From NCBI RefSeq assembly GCF_000154845.1, contig NZ_DS981503.1, forward strand, positions 1-43,005: a stretch of 43,005 nt of DNA, in the 5' to 3' direction. Both the position numbers and the translations under genes were made by a program. The DNA comes from Phocaeicola coprocola DSM 17136. Lineage in GTDB: Bacteria > Bacteroidota > Bacteroidia > Bacteroidales > Bacteroidaceae. Below are positions 23,005 through 32,400 of this stretch, in pieces; positions within the stretch are counted from its first letter, which is position 1; every line of letters begins with the position of its first letter. Under the pieces are notes generated by a model. That model was not told the origin of the DNA, searched no databases, and was given only the letters and a program-made list of their open reading frames with translations.

Positions 23005-24474
23005 ATGGAAAATAAAAAACTTACAACTGCTTCAGGTGCGCCTGTAGCCGACAATCACAATGTTGCCACCGCTGGACGCCGTGGGCCGATGCTTTTACAA
23101 GATGTCTGGTTTCTGGAGAAGCTGGCTCATTTCGATCGCGAAGTGATTCCAGAACGACGTATGCATGCCAAAGGTTCAGGAGCCTTCGGTAAGTTTACTG
23201 TAACTCATGATATTACTCCGTATACCAAAGCTGCTATCTTTTCTGAGATTGGAAAAGAAACAGAAGTTTTTGTCCGTTTTTCTACGGTAGCGGGCGAGCG
23301 CGGAGCCGCCGATGCAGAGCGTGATATTCGCGGATTTGCCATTAAATTTTATACTGAAAAGGGAAACTGGGATTTGGTAGGAAATAATACACCGGTATTC
23401 TTTTTGCGCGATCCATTAAAGTTCCCGGATTTGAACCATGCGGTGAAGCGTGATCCGCGTACCAACATGCGTAGTGCCCGCAATAACTGGGATTTCTGGA
23501 CATTGTTGCCCGAAGCACTTCATCAGGTTACCATTACGATGAGCGACCGAGGCATTCCGGCTTCCTACCGTCATATGCACGGTTATGGCAGTCATACGTT
23601 TTCATTTATCAATGCTGAAGGAAAACGTACCTGGGTGAAGTTCCATCTGCACACACAGCAAGGTATCAAAAATCTGACCGATCAGGAAGCGGAAGCTATT
23701 ATAGCCAAAGACCGTGAAAGCCATCAGCGGGATTTGTATGAAAGCATCGAAAGGGGAGATTTCCCTCGCTGGACAATGTACATCCAGTTGATGACTGAGG
23801 AACAAGCCAAAGAGTGTCCTTTCAATCCGTTCGATCTTACTAAAGTATGGTCACAGAAACAATATCCGCTGATTGAAGTGGGTGTGTTGGAATTGAACCG
23901 TAATCCCGAAAACTATTTTGCAGATGTTGAACAGGCTGCATTTAATCCGGCAAATGTCGTTCCGGGTATCAGCTTCTCACCCGACCGTATGCTTCAAGGT
24001 CGCCTCTTCTCTTATGGCGATACCCAGCGCTACCGTTTGGGAGTAAATCACCATCAGATTCCGGTAAACCGCAGCCGTTGCCCGTTCCTGAATATGTATC
24101 ATCGGGATGGACAGATGCGTGTCGATGGCAACCATGGCTCTACATTAGGTTACGAGCCCAACAGTTATGGCGAATGGCAGCATCAGACAGAATACAAGGA
24201 ACCTCCTTTGGAACTTGATGGAGCTGCATATCAGTGGGAGTATCGTGAAGATGACTCCGATTATTTCTTTCAAGCTGGCGATTTGTTCCGTTTGATGACT
24301 CCAGCCCAGCAACAAGTTTTGTTTGAAAATACAGCAAGAGCTATGGGAAATATTCCTGAAGAAATAAAACTGCGTCATATCCGTAATTGTATGAAAGCTG
24401 ATGCAATTTATGGTAAGGGAATAGCAGAGGCATTGGGTATATCTCTGACACATCCGGGGCTAGCAGAAGCTTGA
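23005..24474 (+). CDS. katA: Monofunctional haem catalase
   Basis: The enzyme dismutates hydrogen peroxide in the cytoplasm. The 489-residue product is a small-subunit clade catalase. It carries the distal His in [13 protein letters not shown], the distal Asn in [14 protein letters not shown], and the proximal haem ligand signature [14 protein letters not shown] with Tyr. The N-terminal [13 protein letters not shown] and the C-terminal [10 protein letters not shown] are usual. The gene follows the flavodoxin-like gene by 22 nt and is ended by the hairpin at 24561-24617. Control by OxyR or by the neighbouring LysR protein is plausible, but no operator was recognised. Confidence 0.97.
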   Translation: MENKKLTTASGAPVADNHNVATAGRRGPMLLQDVWFLEKLAHFDREVIPERRMHAKGSGAFGKFTVTHDITPYTKAAIFSEIGKETEVFVRFSTVAGERGAADAERDIRGFAIKFYTEKGNWDLVGNNTPVFFLRDPLKFPDLNHAVKRDPRTNMRSARNNWDFWTLLPEALHQVTITMSDRGIPASYRHMHGYGSHTFSFINAEGKRTWVKFHLHTQQGIKNLTDQEAEAIIAKDRESHQRDLYESIERGDFPRWTMYIQLMTEEQAKECPFNPFDLTKVWSQKQYPLIEVGVLELNRNPENYFADVEQAAFNPANVVPGISFSPDRMLQGRLFSYGDTQRYRLGVNHHQIPVNRSRCPFLNMYHRDGQMRVDGNHGSTLGYEPNSYGEWQHQTEYKEPPLELDGAAYQWEYREDDSDYFFQAGDLFRLMTPAQQQVLFENTARAMGNIPEEIKLRHIRNCMKADAIYGKGIAEALGISLTHPGLAEA

Positions 24475-24560
24475 CCGGCTTTCGCACAAAAAATAAATGA
24501 GGCAGATTCTCGTAATGAGATGTAAAAATGCCTTAAGCTATTGTAGATTATAGCAAAAGA

Positions 24561-24617
24561 ATCCCTCTGTTACAACCTTGAATCATGACAGTATAAGGTA
24601 AGAACAGAGGGATTTTA
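24561..24617 (+). terminator. Intrinsic terminator after catalase
   Basis: ATCCCTCTGTT (24561-24571) pairs perfectly with AACAGAGGGAT (24603-24613), followed by TTTTATC. An inner ACCTT/AAGGT stem shortens the loop. Confidence 0.85.
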
Positions 24618-24781
24618 TCTTTTCACCAAGGCGAAGAGAATGTTTCACAGAAGTGAACATATCGTTTTACTTTAGTGAGGCGATGTGACCACGTTGGGTA
24701 AACTTCCAATTTTAGGGTATCCCCTTTTAGACGGGCGCCAGTCGGCACCCGTCTAAAAAAAATCTACAAATTTAACGATTA

Positions 24782-26629
24782 TTATTTGCATATTGTCATG
24801 GGAAGAAGGTTTTCGTAATCCGTTCTTCCCTTTTTTAATTCTCTGAGCAGCTTGCAGAAGTAATCCCTGAAGGAAACTCCTGCCTGTTTGCAGGTTTCTA
24901 TAAAGGTATTATAGATTGCGGAGCTCTGTATTCCTTTCACGCTTCCGAAGAACAGGCTGTTCTTTCGTTGGACAGTGATTGGTCTTATCGCTCTTTCTGC
25001 TGCCATATTGTCTATGGAGTATTCACCGTCATTTCTGTAGGCGAAGATCTGATTCCAGAAGTTCTTCAGATAGTTGAGGGCCTTGCCCATAAGTTCGCTT
25101 CGGTTCTCATCCGGATTTGCCGGCAGATCATAAAGCTCTGTCCTTATCTTATCGATGATTTCCGTCGTTTCCTTACTGTTCCTTCTGCGGTAAATCTCGT
25201 CTGCGGTAAATTTTTCCCGGCGATAAGTATCTTCCATGCCGTATAACTTTGCTATCAGCTCAAGGAAGATTCTTGCCTGCAGGCTTCCCTGGTCGAAGGC
25301 ATACTTGAACTTTGCCCTTGCATGAGCCAGACAGCAGAGATGATCTATATCCATAAGTTCGTTGTCAAGATACATATATACGTTATAACCGTCACTCTGC
25401 AGTGATTTGATTTTTGCATCACCAAGGAACTCCTTCAACACATTTCTGTTCCTGCCTCCATGTTTCTGTACACCTTCATCATCCGTTGTATCCTCATAAA
25501 AGAAGATGACTATACGCGCTTTTCTGTTTACCAGACACCACATATAGGTCTTTCGTTTCTTATTGTATGCGTGATAGCGGAGCCATGTCTCGTCCACATT
25601 CACGTTGGCACCGTCCTGAAGGGCAATCTTCTTGAGGGCAGGTATCAGCTTATTGAGCTGCATGGCGCCTTTGTCGGCCCAGTTCAGCAGGTTCTGCACA
25701 GAGGTGTTCCAGTCCATATCCGACAGACGGTTCTTCGCCTCCCTGTATGCCGGTGTTGACATCCGGAAGCGGTTAAACATCAGATACGAGAGCATGTTTG
25801 CCGTAATGCTTGTACCCGGTACTATCTCGTCATAAAGGCTGGTCCGGACGTCATCCTTCATAGGAAGGAACATGCTTTCAATCCTGCCGTCGGCATGCTT
25901 CACCTTAAGCACCTCAAAGTGATGTTCCTCAATATGGCTCACAATGTTTCTTATTTTACGGTAGCTTGACGATATTACAACAGAACCCTCAGTAAGCATT
26001 GTATAATCGGACTTGTGTATAATCGGTGTACCTACACAAGCCTTATTGTATGTCATTCCTTTCCTGTATGGTCTTTCCTTGGAAAGGGAAGCCTTCGGAG
26101 TATCCTGCGTGCCGCATGATGCGGAAGAGTCCGGCTGTGGAACCTCGCCTGATGGAGCAGTAGGAGTACCGTCAAAATCATCCTTGTCATCATGCTTCCC
26201 TTTTACGACCCTTTTACGGTCAATACCTTTGAGACTTCCGGAAGAGGCATAGGCCTGGGTATTCATAATGGAAAGACGCTCAACAAGGGCATTATGCTTC
26301 TTCTCAAGCTTTCTGTATTCCTTGTCGCGAAGTTTGTATTCAATAGCAGCCTTCTCAACCTTGCTGTTTGCCTCAAGCAAGGCTTTCAAAAGAGAGGCAT
26401 TCTCACGTTTGACTTCCTTCAGGTCTTTTCCTATTTCATCAAGCCGTGCTATCATTTCATCAAGCTGCCTGCTCTTTTTCTGATTCTCCTCAAACAGGAA
26501 CAGGGCGAACCTCTTTATCTGCTCATTATCCATACCTTCAAGGGGTGCATGCTCCTTTTCGGGTCTGTTCATCATCTCTTCAAGATGCTTGCGTCTGAGT
26601 GTGTTTTCTATGAGTTCTTCCAGTTCCAT
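24782..26629 (-). CDS. tnpC: IS66 transposase TnpC
   Basis: This 615-residue transposase has an N-terminal leucine-zipper-like coiled coil (about residues 40-125), a low-complexity linker, then the DDE catalytic domain. The first Asp is in NVDETWLRYHAY, the second in LQSDGYNVYMYLD, and the Glu in NMAAERAIRPITVQRK, followed by NSLFFGSVKG, which is characteristic of IS66. The C-terminal RDYFCKLLRELKKG tail matches the IS66 C-terminal domain. All catalytic residues are present and the frame is intact, so the protein should be active. Confidence 0.95.
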   Translation of the reverse strand: MELEELIENTLRRKHLEEMMNRPEKEHAPLEGMDNEQIKRFALFLFEENQKKSRQLDEMIARLDEIGKDLKEVKRENASLLKALLEANSKVEKAAIEYKLRDKEYRKLEKKHNALVERLSIMNTQAYASSGSLKGIDRKRVVKGKHDDKDDFDGTPTAPSGEVPQPDSSASCGTQDTPKASLSKERPYRKGMTYNKACVGTPIIHKSDYTMLTEGSVVISSSYRKIRNIVSHIEEHHFEVLKVKHADGRIESMFLPMKDDVRTSLYDEIVPGTSITANMLSYLMFNRFRMSTPAYREAKNRLSDMDWNTSVQNLLNWADKGAMQLNKLIPALKKIALQDGANVNVDETWLRYHAYNKKRKTYMWCLVNRKARIVIFFYEDTTDDEGVQKHGGRNRNVLKEFLGDAKIKSLQSDGYNVYMYLDNELMDIDHLCCLAHARAKFKYAFDQGSLQARIFLELIAKLYGMEDTYRREKFTADEIYRRRNSKETTEIIDKIRTELYDLPANPDENRSELMGKALNYLKNFWNQIFAYRNDGEYSIDNMAAERAIRPITVQRKNSLFFGSVKGIQSSAIYNTFIETCKQAGVSFRDYFCKLLRELKKGRTDYENLLPMTICK

Positions 26630-26720
26630 GTTCTCTGATATTTTATGTAAAGATACTCATTTTCAATGAGACATACAAATATTTAGAGAACTTCTATCGC
26701 TGATTGTCAGAGTTTTATCT

Positions 26721-27053
26721 TTAAATTCTTATACTCGTTATTACTGGAGTTTCAAGTATCGTGACCAGGTCTTTCCAGTCTATTTTATATACTGTCACAT
26801 CGTCCTTGCGCTCTATTTTCATGAACTTATAGCCCTTAATGAAAGACTTCTCATGAAGGTAGTAGGCATTGCGCTCATAGTGTATCATACGAACCTTGCG
26901 CCGGTCTTTAGACATGAACATGTAAACATCACCATTCAATGGATCACGGTGGTATCGACCTCGGATTATCTCGCATATACGCTGAGCCTTGCATCTCATA
27001 TCGTGAAGCTCAGGAAGGTAGTAGAAGTTGTGAAGACCGTTGATGCTCAGCAT
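26721..27053 (-). CDS. tnpB: IS66 accessory protein TnpB
   Basis: This 110-residue protein is the IS66 Orf2 product needed with TnpC for transposition; it is unrelated to the RNA-guided TnpB of IS200/IS605. The conserved blocks are YYLPELHDMRCKAQRICEII, GDVYMFMSKDRRKVRMIHYE and SFIKGYKFMKIE. The start is placed at ATG 27053, which overlaps the tnpA stop by 7 nt; the frame extends further upstream only inside tnpA. Confidence 0.9.
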   Translation of the reverse strand: MLSINGLHNFYYLPELHDMRCKAQRICEIIRGRYHRDPLNGDVYMFMSKDRRKVRMIHYERNAYYLHEKSFIKGYKFMKIERKDDVTVYKIDWKDLVTILETPVITSIRI

Positions 27054-27412
27054 AAGCCCTCCAGTTTCCCTACCAGTGTTTTCAGCCCCTGATAGTCTAA
27101 GCCTTTCTTCTGTATGCACAAGCCCTCACGAGTTCTTATCGTCACCATAATGCTTCCTTTATGGGGAGTTGTACGTTTGGGCTTGTCTTTAGCAACCTCC
27201 TGTCGTTCTTCATTACCTGTCCGAATCAGCTCTTCCGGAATTCCTTCAACTTCTACAGGTACAACCTTTTTCTGTGTCTTCTTGAACCAGTCATAGAATG
27301 CCGTGTATGGAATATTGTTGCCAATGCAGAACGAGTTGATGGAAACTCCATTGGGCTCACCCTCGGTTTTGTAGAGGAACCACAGTCTTTCAAAATCTTT
27401 TTCGCTAAACAT
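27047..27412 (-). CDS. tnpA: IS66 accessory protein TnpA
   Basis: This 121-residue protein is the first IS66 gene. It has an N-terminal helix-turn-helix-like region (DFERLWFLYKTEGEPNGVSI, then SFCIGNNIPYTAFYDWFKKT) as in the transposase-8 group, a charged linker, and a C-terminal IMVTIRTREGLCIQKKGLDY segment. It probably binds the terminal repeats. It overlaps tnpB by 7 nt, consistent with coupled translation. Confidence 0.85.
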   Translation of the reverse strand: MFSEKDFERLWFLYKTEGEPNGVSINSFCIGNNIPYTAFYDWFKKTQKKVVPVEVEGIPEELIRTGNEERQEVAKDKPKRTTPHKGSIMVTIRTREGLCIQKKGLDYQGLKTLVGKLEGLC

Positions 27413-27508
27413 AATCTTTCGAGTTTTAAGTTTAGCACGAAGGTATGCGAAAGAAACATGCTAGTCAATACGCCAATTTTGGAAGCTTACAGCTAGAACG
27501 AAAATTTG

Positions 27509-28396
27509 TTAGTCGATAAAGCGTTTGGTCAGCTCATCAAATTCGTCTATTCTTCTATCACGCAAGAATGGCCACCAGCGACGAACATTTTCGCTTCGGT
27601 TCATATCTATCTCTACTACGAGATTTTCTTCTTTCAGATTGCTTGCTTGTGCAAGAATTTCTCCTTGTGGTCCGGCTACGAAGCTATTTCCCCAAAATTG
27701 GATGCCATTGGTTTGTCCGGAAGGATCAGGTTCAAGTCCTACTCGGTTTACGGCGATGACAGGAAGTCCGTTTGCAACAGCATGACCGCGCTGTACTGTT
27801 ACCCATGCTCCAAGCTGACGCATCTTTTCATCTTGTGTATCACTGCTTTCCCATCCGATTGCTGTTGGATAAATAAGTAGTTCTGCACCTTTTAAAGCCA
27901 TCAGTCTGGCTCCTTCTGGATACCATTGATCCCAGCATACTTGAACACCTAGTTTACCCAGACTTGTTTCTATTGGCTCAAATCCCAGATCACCTGGAGT
28001 GAAATAGAATTTTTCATAATAGGCAGGATCATCTGGTATATGCATTTTACGATATTTTCCCGCAATACTTCCGTCAGTGTCGAATACAACGGCTGTATTG
28101 TGATAAAGTCCGGGTGCACGACGCTCAAATAGTGAAGTAACCAATACTATATGATAAGCTGCTGCTATTTCACTATAAAATCCGGTTGACGGTCCGGGGA
28201 TAGGCTCTGCCAGATCAAATAAAGATGTATCTTCTGTTTGACAGAAATAGGGAGTATTATGTAATTCCTGTAGAACAACAAGTTGTGCACCGGCTTGTGC
28301 AACAGAAGCAATATTACGGTGCAATTTTTCCAAATTTATTTTCAGGTCATTCGTACATGCTTGTTGTACAATACCTACTCGAATGGTTCTTTTCAT
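27509..28396 (-). CDS. aguB: N-carbamoylputrescine amidase
   Basis: The enzyme hydrolyses N-carbamoylputrescine to putrescine, CO2 and ammonia, the last step of the agmatine route. The 295-residue product is a nitrilase-superfamily hydrolase with the full catalytic triad: Glu in VVLQELHNTPYF, Lys in YRKMHIPDDPAYYEK, and Cys in GVQVCWDQWYPEGAR. The loop QTNGIQFWGNSFVAGPQGE and length fit the plant-like AguB group. It follows aguA by 13 nt on the same strand, so the pathway is encoded as a pair. The stop is 18 bp from the IS66 end. Confidence 0.95.
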   Translation of the reverse strand: MKRTIRVGIVQQACTNDLKINLEKLHRNIASVAQAGAQLVVLQELHNTPYFCQTEDTSLFDLAEPIPGPSTGFYSEIAAAYHIVLVTSLFERRAPGLYHNTAVVFDTDGSIAGKYRKMHIPDDPAYYEKFYFTPGDLGFEPIETSLGKLGVQVCWDQWYPEGARLMALKGAELLIYPTAIGWESSDTQDEKMRQLGAWVTVQRGHAVANGLPVIAVNRVGLEPDPSGQTNGIQFWGNSFVAGPQGEILAQASNLKEENLVVEIDMNRSENVRRWWPFLRDRRIDEFDELTKRFID

Positions 28397-28409
28397 ATCG
28401 GTTAAAATT

Positions 28410-29444
28410 TTAATGTTTGCTGTTTTTTACACTTTCCGGATATTGCATGGTAACGCAATGCAATGAGCCATGCTGCTTAATTAGTGGGCAACAATCTATT
28501 CCTACAATATCTTTTTCAGGAAAAGCTTGTGCTAATATCTGAGCAGCCTTTTGATCGTTATCCGGTTGGTTGTATGTCGGATACAATATGGCATCATTCA
28601 TTATCAGGAAATTGGCATATGTTGCAGGCAGACGTTCACCTTCTTCATCATAAATAGCTGTTGGCATAGGCAGAGGAAGCAAGCGGTATGGTGTATTCTC
28701 CAGTGTGCGGAACGTTTTCAGCTGTTCTTCCATTTTAATGAGTTCATCATAATGTTCATCTGCGCTATCTGTACATTGTACATAAACAATAGTGTTGTCC
28801 GGACAAAGTCTAGCCAATGTATCTATGTGGCTGTCAGTATCATCACCTGCAAGGAATCCGTGATCCAGCCATAAAACTTGTTGAAGATTAAATCTTTCTT
28901 TTAAGTATAGCTCTATATCCTCACGCGTCATTACGTCGTTCCGATTAGGAGCGAGGAGACAGGTAGAAGTTGTAAGCATGGTTCCTTTACCATCACTTTC
29001 GATAGATCCTCCTTCAAGTATAAAGTTACGACAGTTTGTATAACTCCCTTTTAACAGATTGCTCTGATATAAATTCCAGTTTATCAGATTATCTTTATTT
29101 GCTGCAAACTTCATTCCCCAACCATTAAAACAGAAATCTAACAGCAGGGGAGTCCCGTCATTTTGGAGCAATGTGATAAAGCCGTGATCGCGTGCCCAAG
29201 TATCGTTGGTCGGGCATTTTACAAAATGTATATTGTCTTTATATTTGAAGTCTTTTAATTTTTCTGGATATTCAGGGGCAATCAGTAAAAGAGGTTGCCG
29301 AGAAGCTATTTCACTGGCGAGGTTGAAAAAACATGTTTCTACTTCATCTAACATGTAGTTCCAGTCGGTTCCGCTATGCGGCCACGTCAGCTGGATGTAG
29401 CTTTGTGGATGCCATTCGGCGGGTAAGAAATAATTCTTTTCCAT
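28410..29444 (-). CDS. aguA: Agmatine deiminase
   Basis: The enzyme converts agmatine to N-carbamoylputrescine and ammonia. The 344-residue product belongs to the peptidyl-arginine-deiminase-like family. The catalytic residues appear in NDTWARDHGF (Asp), FILEGGSIESDGKGTMLTT (Glu), DDTDSHIDTLARL (His/Asp) and the nucleophile Cys in QHGSLHCVTMQYP. The usual GGG before the nucleophile is replaced by QHGS, a common variation in this group. It precedes aguB and lies 38 nt after the stop of tamB, so all three may be one transcript. Confidence 0.95.
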   Translation of the reverse strand: MEKNYFLPAEWHPQSYIQLTWPHSGTDWNYMLDEVETCFFNLASEIASRQPLLLIAPEYPEKLKDFKYKDNIHFVKCPTNDTWARDHGFITLLQNDGTPLLLDFCFNGWGMKFAANKDNLINWNLYQSNLLKGSYTNCRNFILEGGSIESDGKGTMLTTSTCLLAPNRNDVMTREDIELYLKERFNLQQVLWLDHGFLAGDDTDSHIDTLARLCPDNTIVYVQCTDSADEHYDELIKMEEQLKTFRTLENTPYRLLPLPMPTAIYDEEGERLPATYANFLIMNDAILYPTYNQPDNDQKAAQILAQAFPEKDIVGIDCCPLIKQHGSLHCVTMQYPESVKNSKH

Positions 29445-29482
29445 AATGAGATAGTTTGTTTTATAATGTTGTTGTTCTTTTC

Positions 29483-32400
29483 TTATTGGCTGTTGCGCTT
29501 GCTGCGACGTTTTAATAGAATCCAGTCAAATAATTCGCGCCAGTTCGTAAAATCTTTTTTATACATTAAACCTATTCCTTGTGTTGTCAGAGTAGATTTT
29601 GTAAAGTATCTGTCGTTGGTCTGATTATATCCTTTCAAGCGGAAATCACCGTTTTTAGTCAGTAGCCACATTGCTTCAAAATCTCCTACGAAGTTGGTGT
29701 TACGCATAGGGTTATCGCGGTAACCGAAATTACCATTAATAATTAATCGGTTGTTAAGCAGTCTTCCTGAAAGAATAGCTTCTGCCTCTACGTCAGTCCA
29801 CCCTTTATCGCCTGTACTTAAATTGGTTCCCACGTTCCAGTTCTGGCTGTCTATTACTTGAGAAAGCATATTATTTAACTGTCCGGAAAGTGTGCTGAAA
29901 GCCAGTGAACTTGTTGCATCCGACTGATTGGCATTGTTGGCATAATCAAAGGTATAAAACTTTCCAATACTCAACAAATAAATGATTTGTGTATTCATTT
30001 GCTCTTCTGTACTGGTTAAACTTCGTACCAATTCCCGGTCTTCATCGCTAACGGTCGGCAAGTCCAGGTCGAATTTTAATGTAGGAGCCGTCAGGTTACC
30101 TCTCAGATTCAGTAAACAGTTTACCTTTACAGTTCCTTTGGTATTTGAAGCATCAGCCACTAAATCATTTAATGAAGCAGAGTTAACGGTATAAACAGCC
30201 TGTACATCCAGATTGGCTTCTCGTGGATTTCCGTTGAATGAAACTGTTCCTCCTGATTGCAGGATGAAATCTTTATGGATAACATTCTGCATGCTCATTT
30301 TGTATATTCCTTCTTCGATATTGTAGTTACCGAAAATCTGGAAATCTCCTTTATTATAATAGTTGATACGCAGGTTGCCGGTTCCGTTTGCAGAAATGTT
30401 ATCTCTTGCTATAGGATCCATGACGATACGCATGGTAGCAGCCGGAGTTGCTTCTATCTGGAGATTAATGTGGGTATCAGTAGGAGTGTCTTCTTCCTCC
30501 TTATTATCTGTTTTGTTTAAATGATGATATAATTCAGTCTGAATGTTTTCTTGCTGTCTTCGGGGAGTCTTATCCACAAATTTTATAAATTGTGTATTGG
30601 TTGCTTCAGCTGCTGTGGCGGTTACGTATGTAAACTTTGTTTGTGGATCAGTTCGTAATGTCCCGTCCACAGTAAGTGTATTGTTTCCCCCGCGCAGCAA
30701 CACTTCTCCAGTTGTATATATTTTACCATAGAAAGGGAATTCAGGTGTTTCCTTTTCCGTGTGATATACCAGCATATTGTTTGTGTTGAACCGGAAATCA
30801 TACATCAGGTTCTTTAGTTTTGTATGTCTGAGTGCGCCATTAACTAACCCGGTATGTCCTTCGGGGTCTGTTACTTGTATGTTGTCGAAGGCAAAGTGCC
30901 CTGAGCTTATACGGAATGAGTCTGCATGAGCGGTGAATGATGTATTAAGGATATTTACTTTCATGCTGGCATCTGCTTGAGCACATCCCTCTAAGTCAAG
31001 TCCGGAGAAAGGACCGTATAATCGGACACGTCCAAAGACTCTTCCCTGCATATTTGTAAATATATTCTCTACAAAAGGCTGCAGGAAGGAAAGATTTGTA
31101 CCTCCTGCCTGAATATTTAAGTTTAATCCTTTTTCCTTAGGCGAAACATACCCGGTTACATTAGTGAAGTAATGATCATTCTCTTTTATGTCGGCATGTA
31201 AGCGTACTCCTCCTAATTCATTGTCCCATTCACCTCTTATATCTCCCTGACCTAATAACGCATCGTTCAGCGAAAAGTCTTTTACGTTGAGTCGGGTATA
31301 CATCACCGGATTGTCAAGTACATTATGTAAGTGTACACGTCCAGTTACTAGACCATTGAATTTAACTGCATGAAACTGAATTATATCCATTACATATTGT
31401 AAGTTGATATTGCTCAAATCCACCAGACAAGAGTCTGTTGTTTCCTTTCCAATACGTCCGTTTGCACGTACATATTGGTTTTGATGCTCAAATAGAAAGT
31501 TGTCGATTTCTATCAGGTTTTTATCAATGGTTATTTGTGATGGATGTATTTTCCATATCGTATCATTTAAAATAATTTTGCTTGGACGCAGGTCTATCAT
31601 CGTTGATAAGCGATTACTTTCTTCTGACTTACGGAAACTTGTAATAGCTTCTACCATACCGCTAAAAGTGGAAGGAACATTATTCCCCCAATGGATGGTC
31701 GTTTTTAATTTATCGTCGTTGACCCGAGAATTTACAGCCAAATTAATCATTGCACCTTTTTGCAGACGTTTGTTTATACGCACTTGGCATTGCAGTTCAT
31801 CTGAAGTGTTATTACACAATAACGTTCCTGATTCGAAATATGAGTCGTTGTAAACAAATGCTGGAAGATAACCTCTAATTTGCAACCGTGTACGGTTATC
31901 ATCAAAATATCCGTTTAATGTAGCCGGCATGTATAGTTCAACAGGGATTTTGAATACCTTTGAGAATAACTCTGTATCTTCCAACTGGAAATTGAACTGA
32001 AAATCATTGTTTGTTTCAGGTAATTCCTTGTTGAGAACGAGTAATGACGGAATGTACCGTTGCAATGTCTTCAATATACTTGCTGGAAGAGTACGGTAAG
32101 AATAGTTCCCTTTGACAAAGCCATTGAGGAAAGGAGAACGGATTTCTATTTGTTTTTCCTGACTATTACTTACGTTTCCGGCAAATATGCTTAAGTTTTT
32201 TAAGAAATAACATTGATCTTTTTCTGGAGCGTTGACCTGTACGCTGTCAATACTGATTTTTCCCTTCATGTCATCAATGGAGTGTCCGCTGAAGTCGGCA
32301 GTCAGATTCAGTGACATATCTGTATCTTTATATTGGTCTGTCAGATTCAGATCGTTAGGGCGGAAGTTACGTACCACAGCTTTTAGATTGAAATCAGGCA

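Larger units (their letters stand above)
24698..27490 (-). mobile_element. IS66-family insertion sequence, apparently complete
   Basis: The element holds tnpA, tnpB and tnpC on the minus strand in the standard IS66 order. Its ends are imperfect terminal inverted repeats: GTAAACTTCCAATTTTAGGG from 24698 and, on the other strand from 27490, GTAAGCTTCCAAAATTGGCG, matching at about 18 of 22 positions. A hairpin inside the left end (24728-24757) can stop tnpC transcription. IS66 elements normally make an 8-bp target duplication, but the flanks are CACGTTGG on the left and AGCTAGAA on the right. The right end lies only 18 bp from the stop of aguB. Confidence 0.85.

Noticed and set aside
26721..27053. 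RNA-guided nuclease TnpB
   Set aside because: The protein is the small IS66 Orf2 accessory protein, without RuvC motifs or the IS200/IS605 context.
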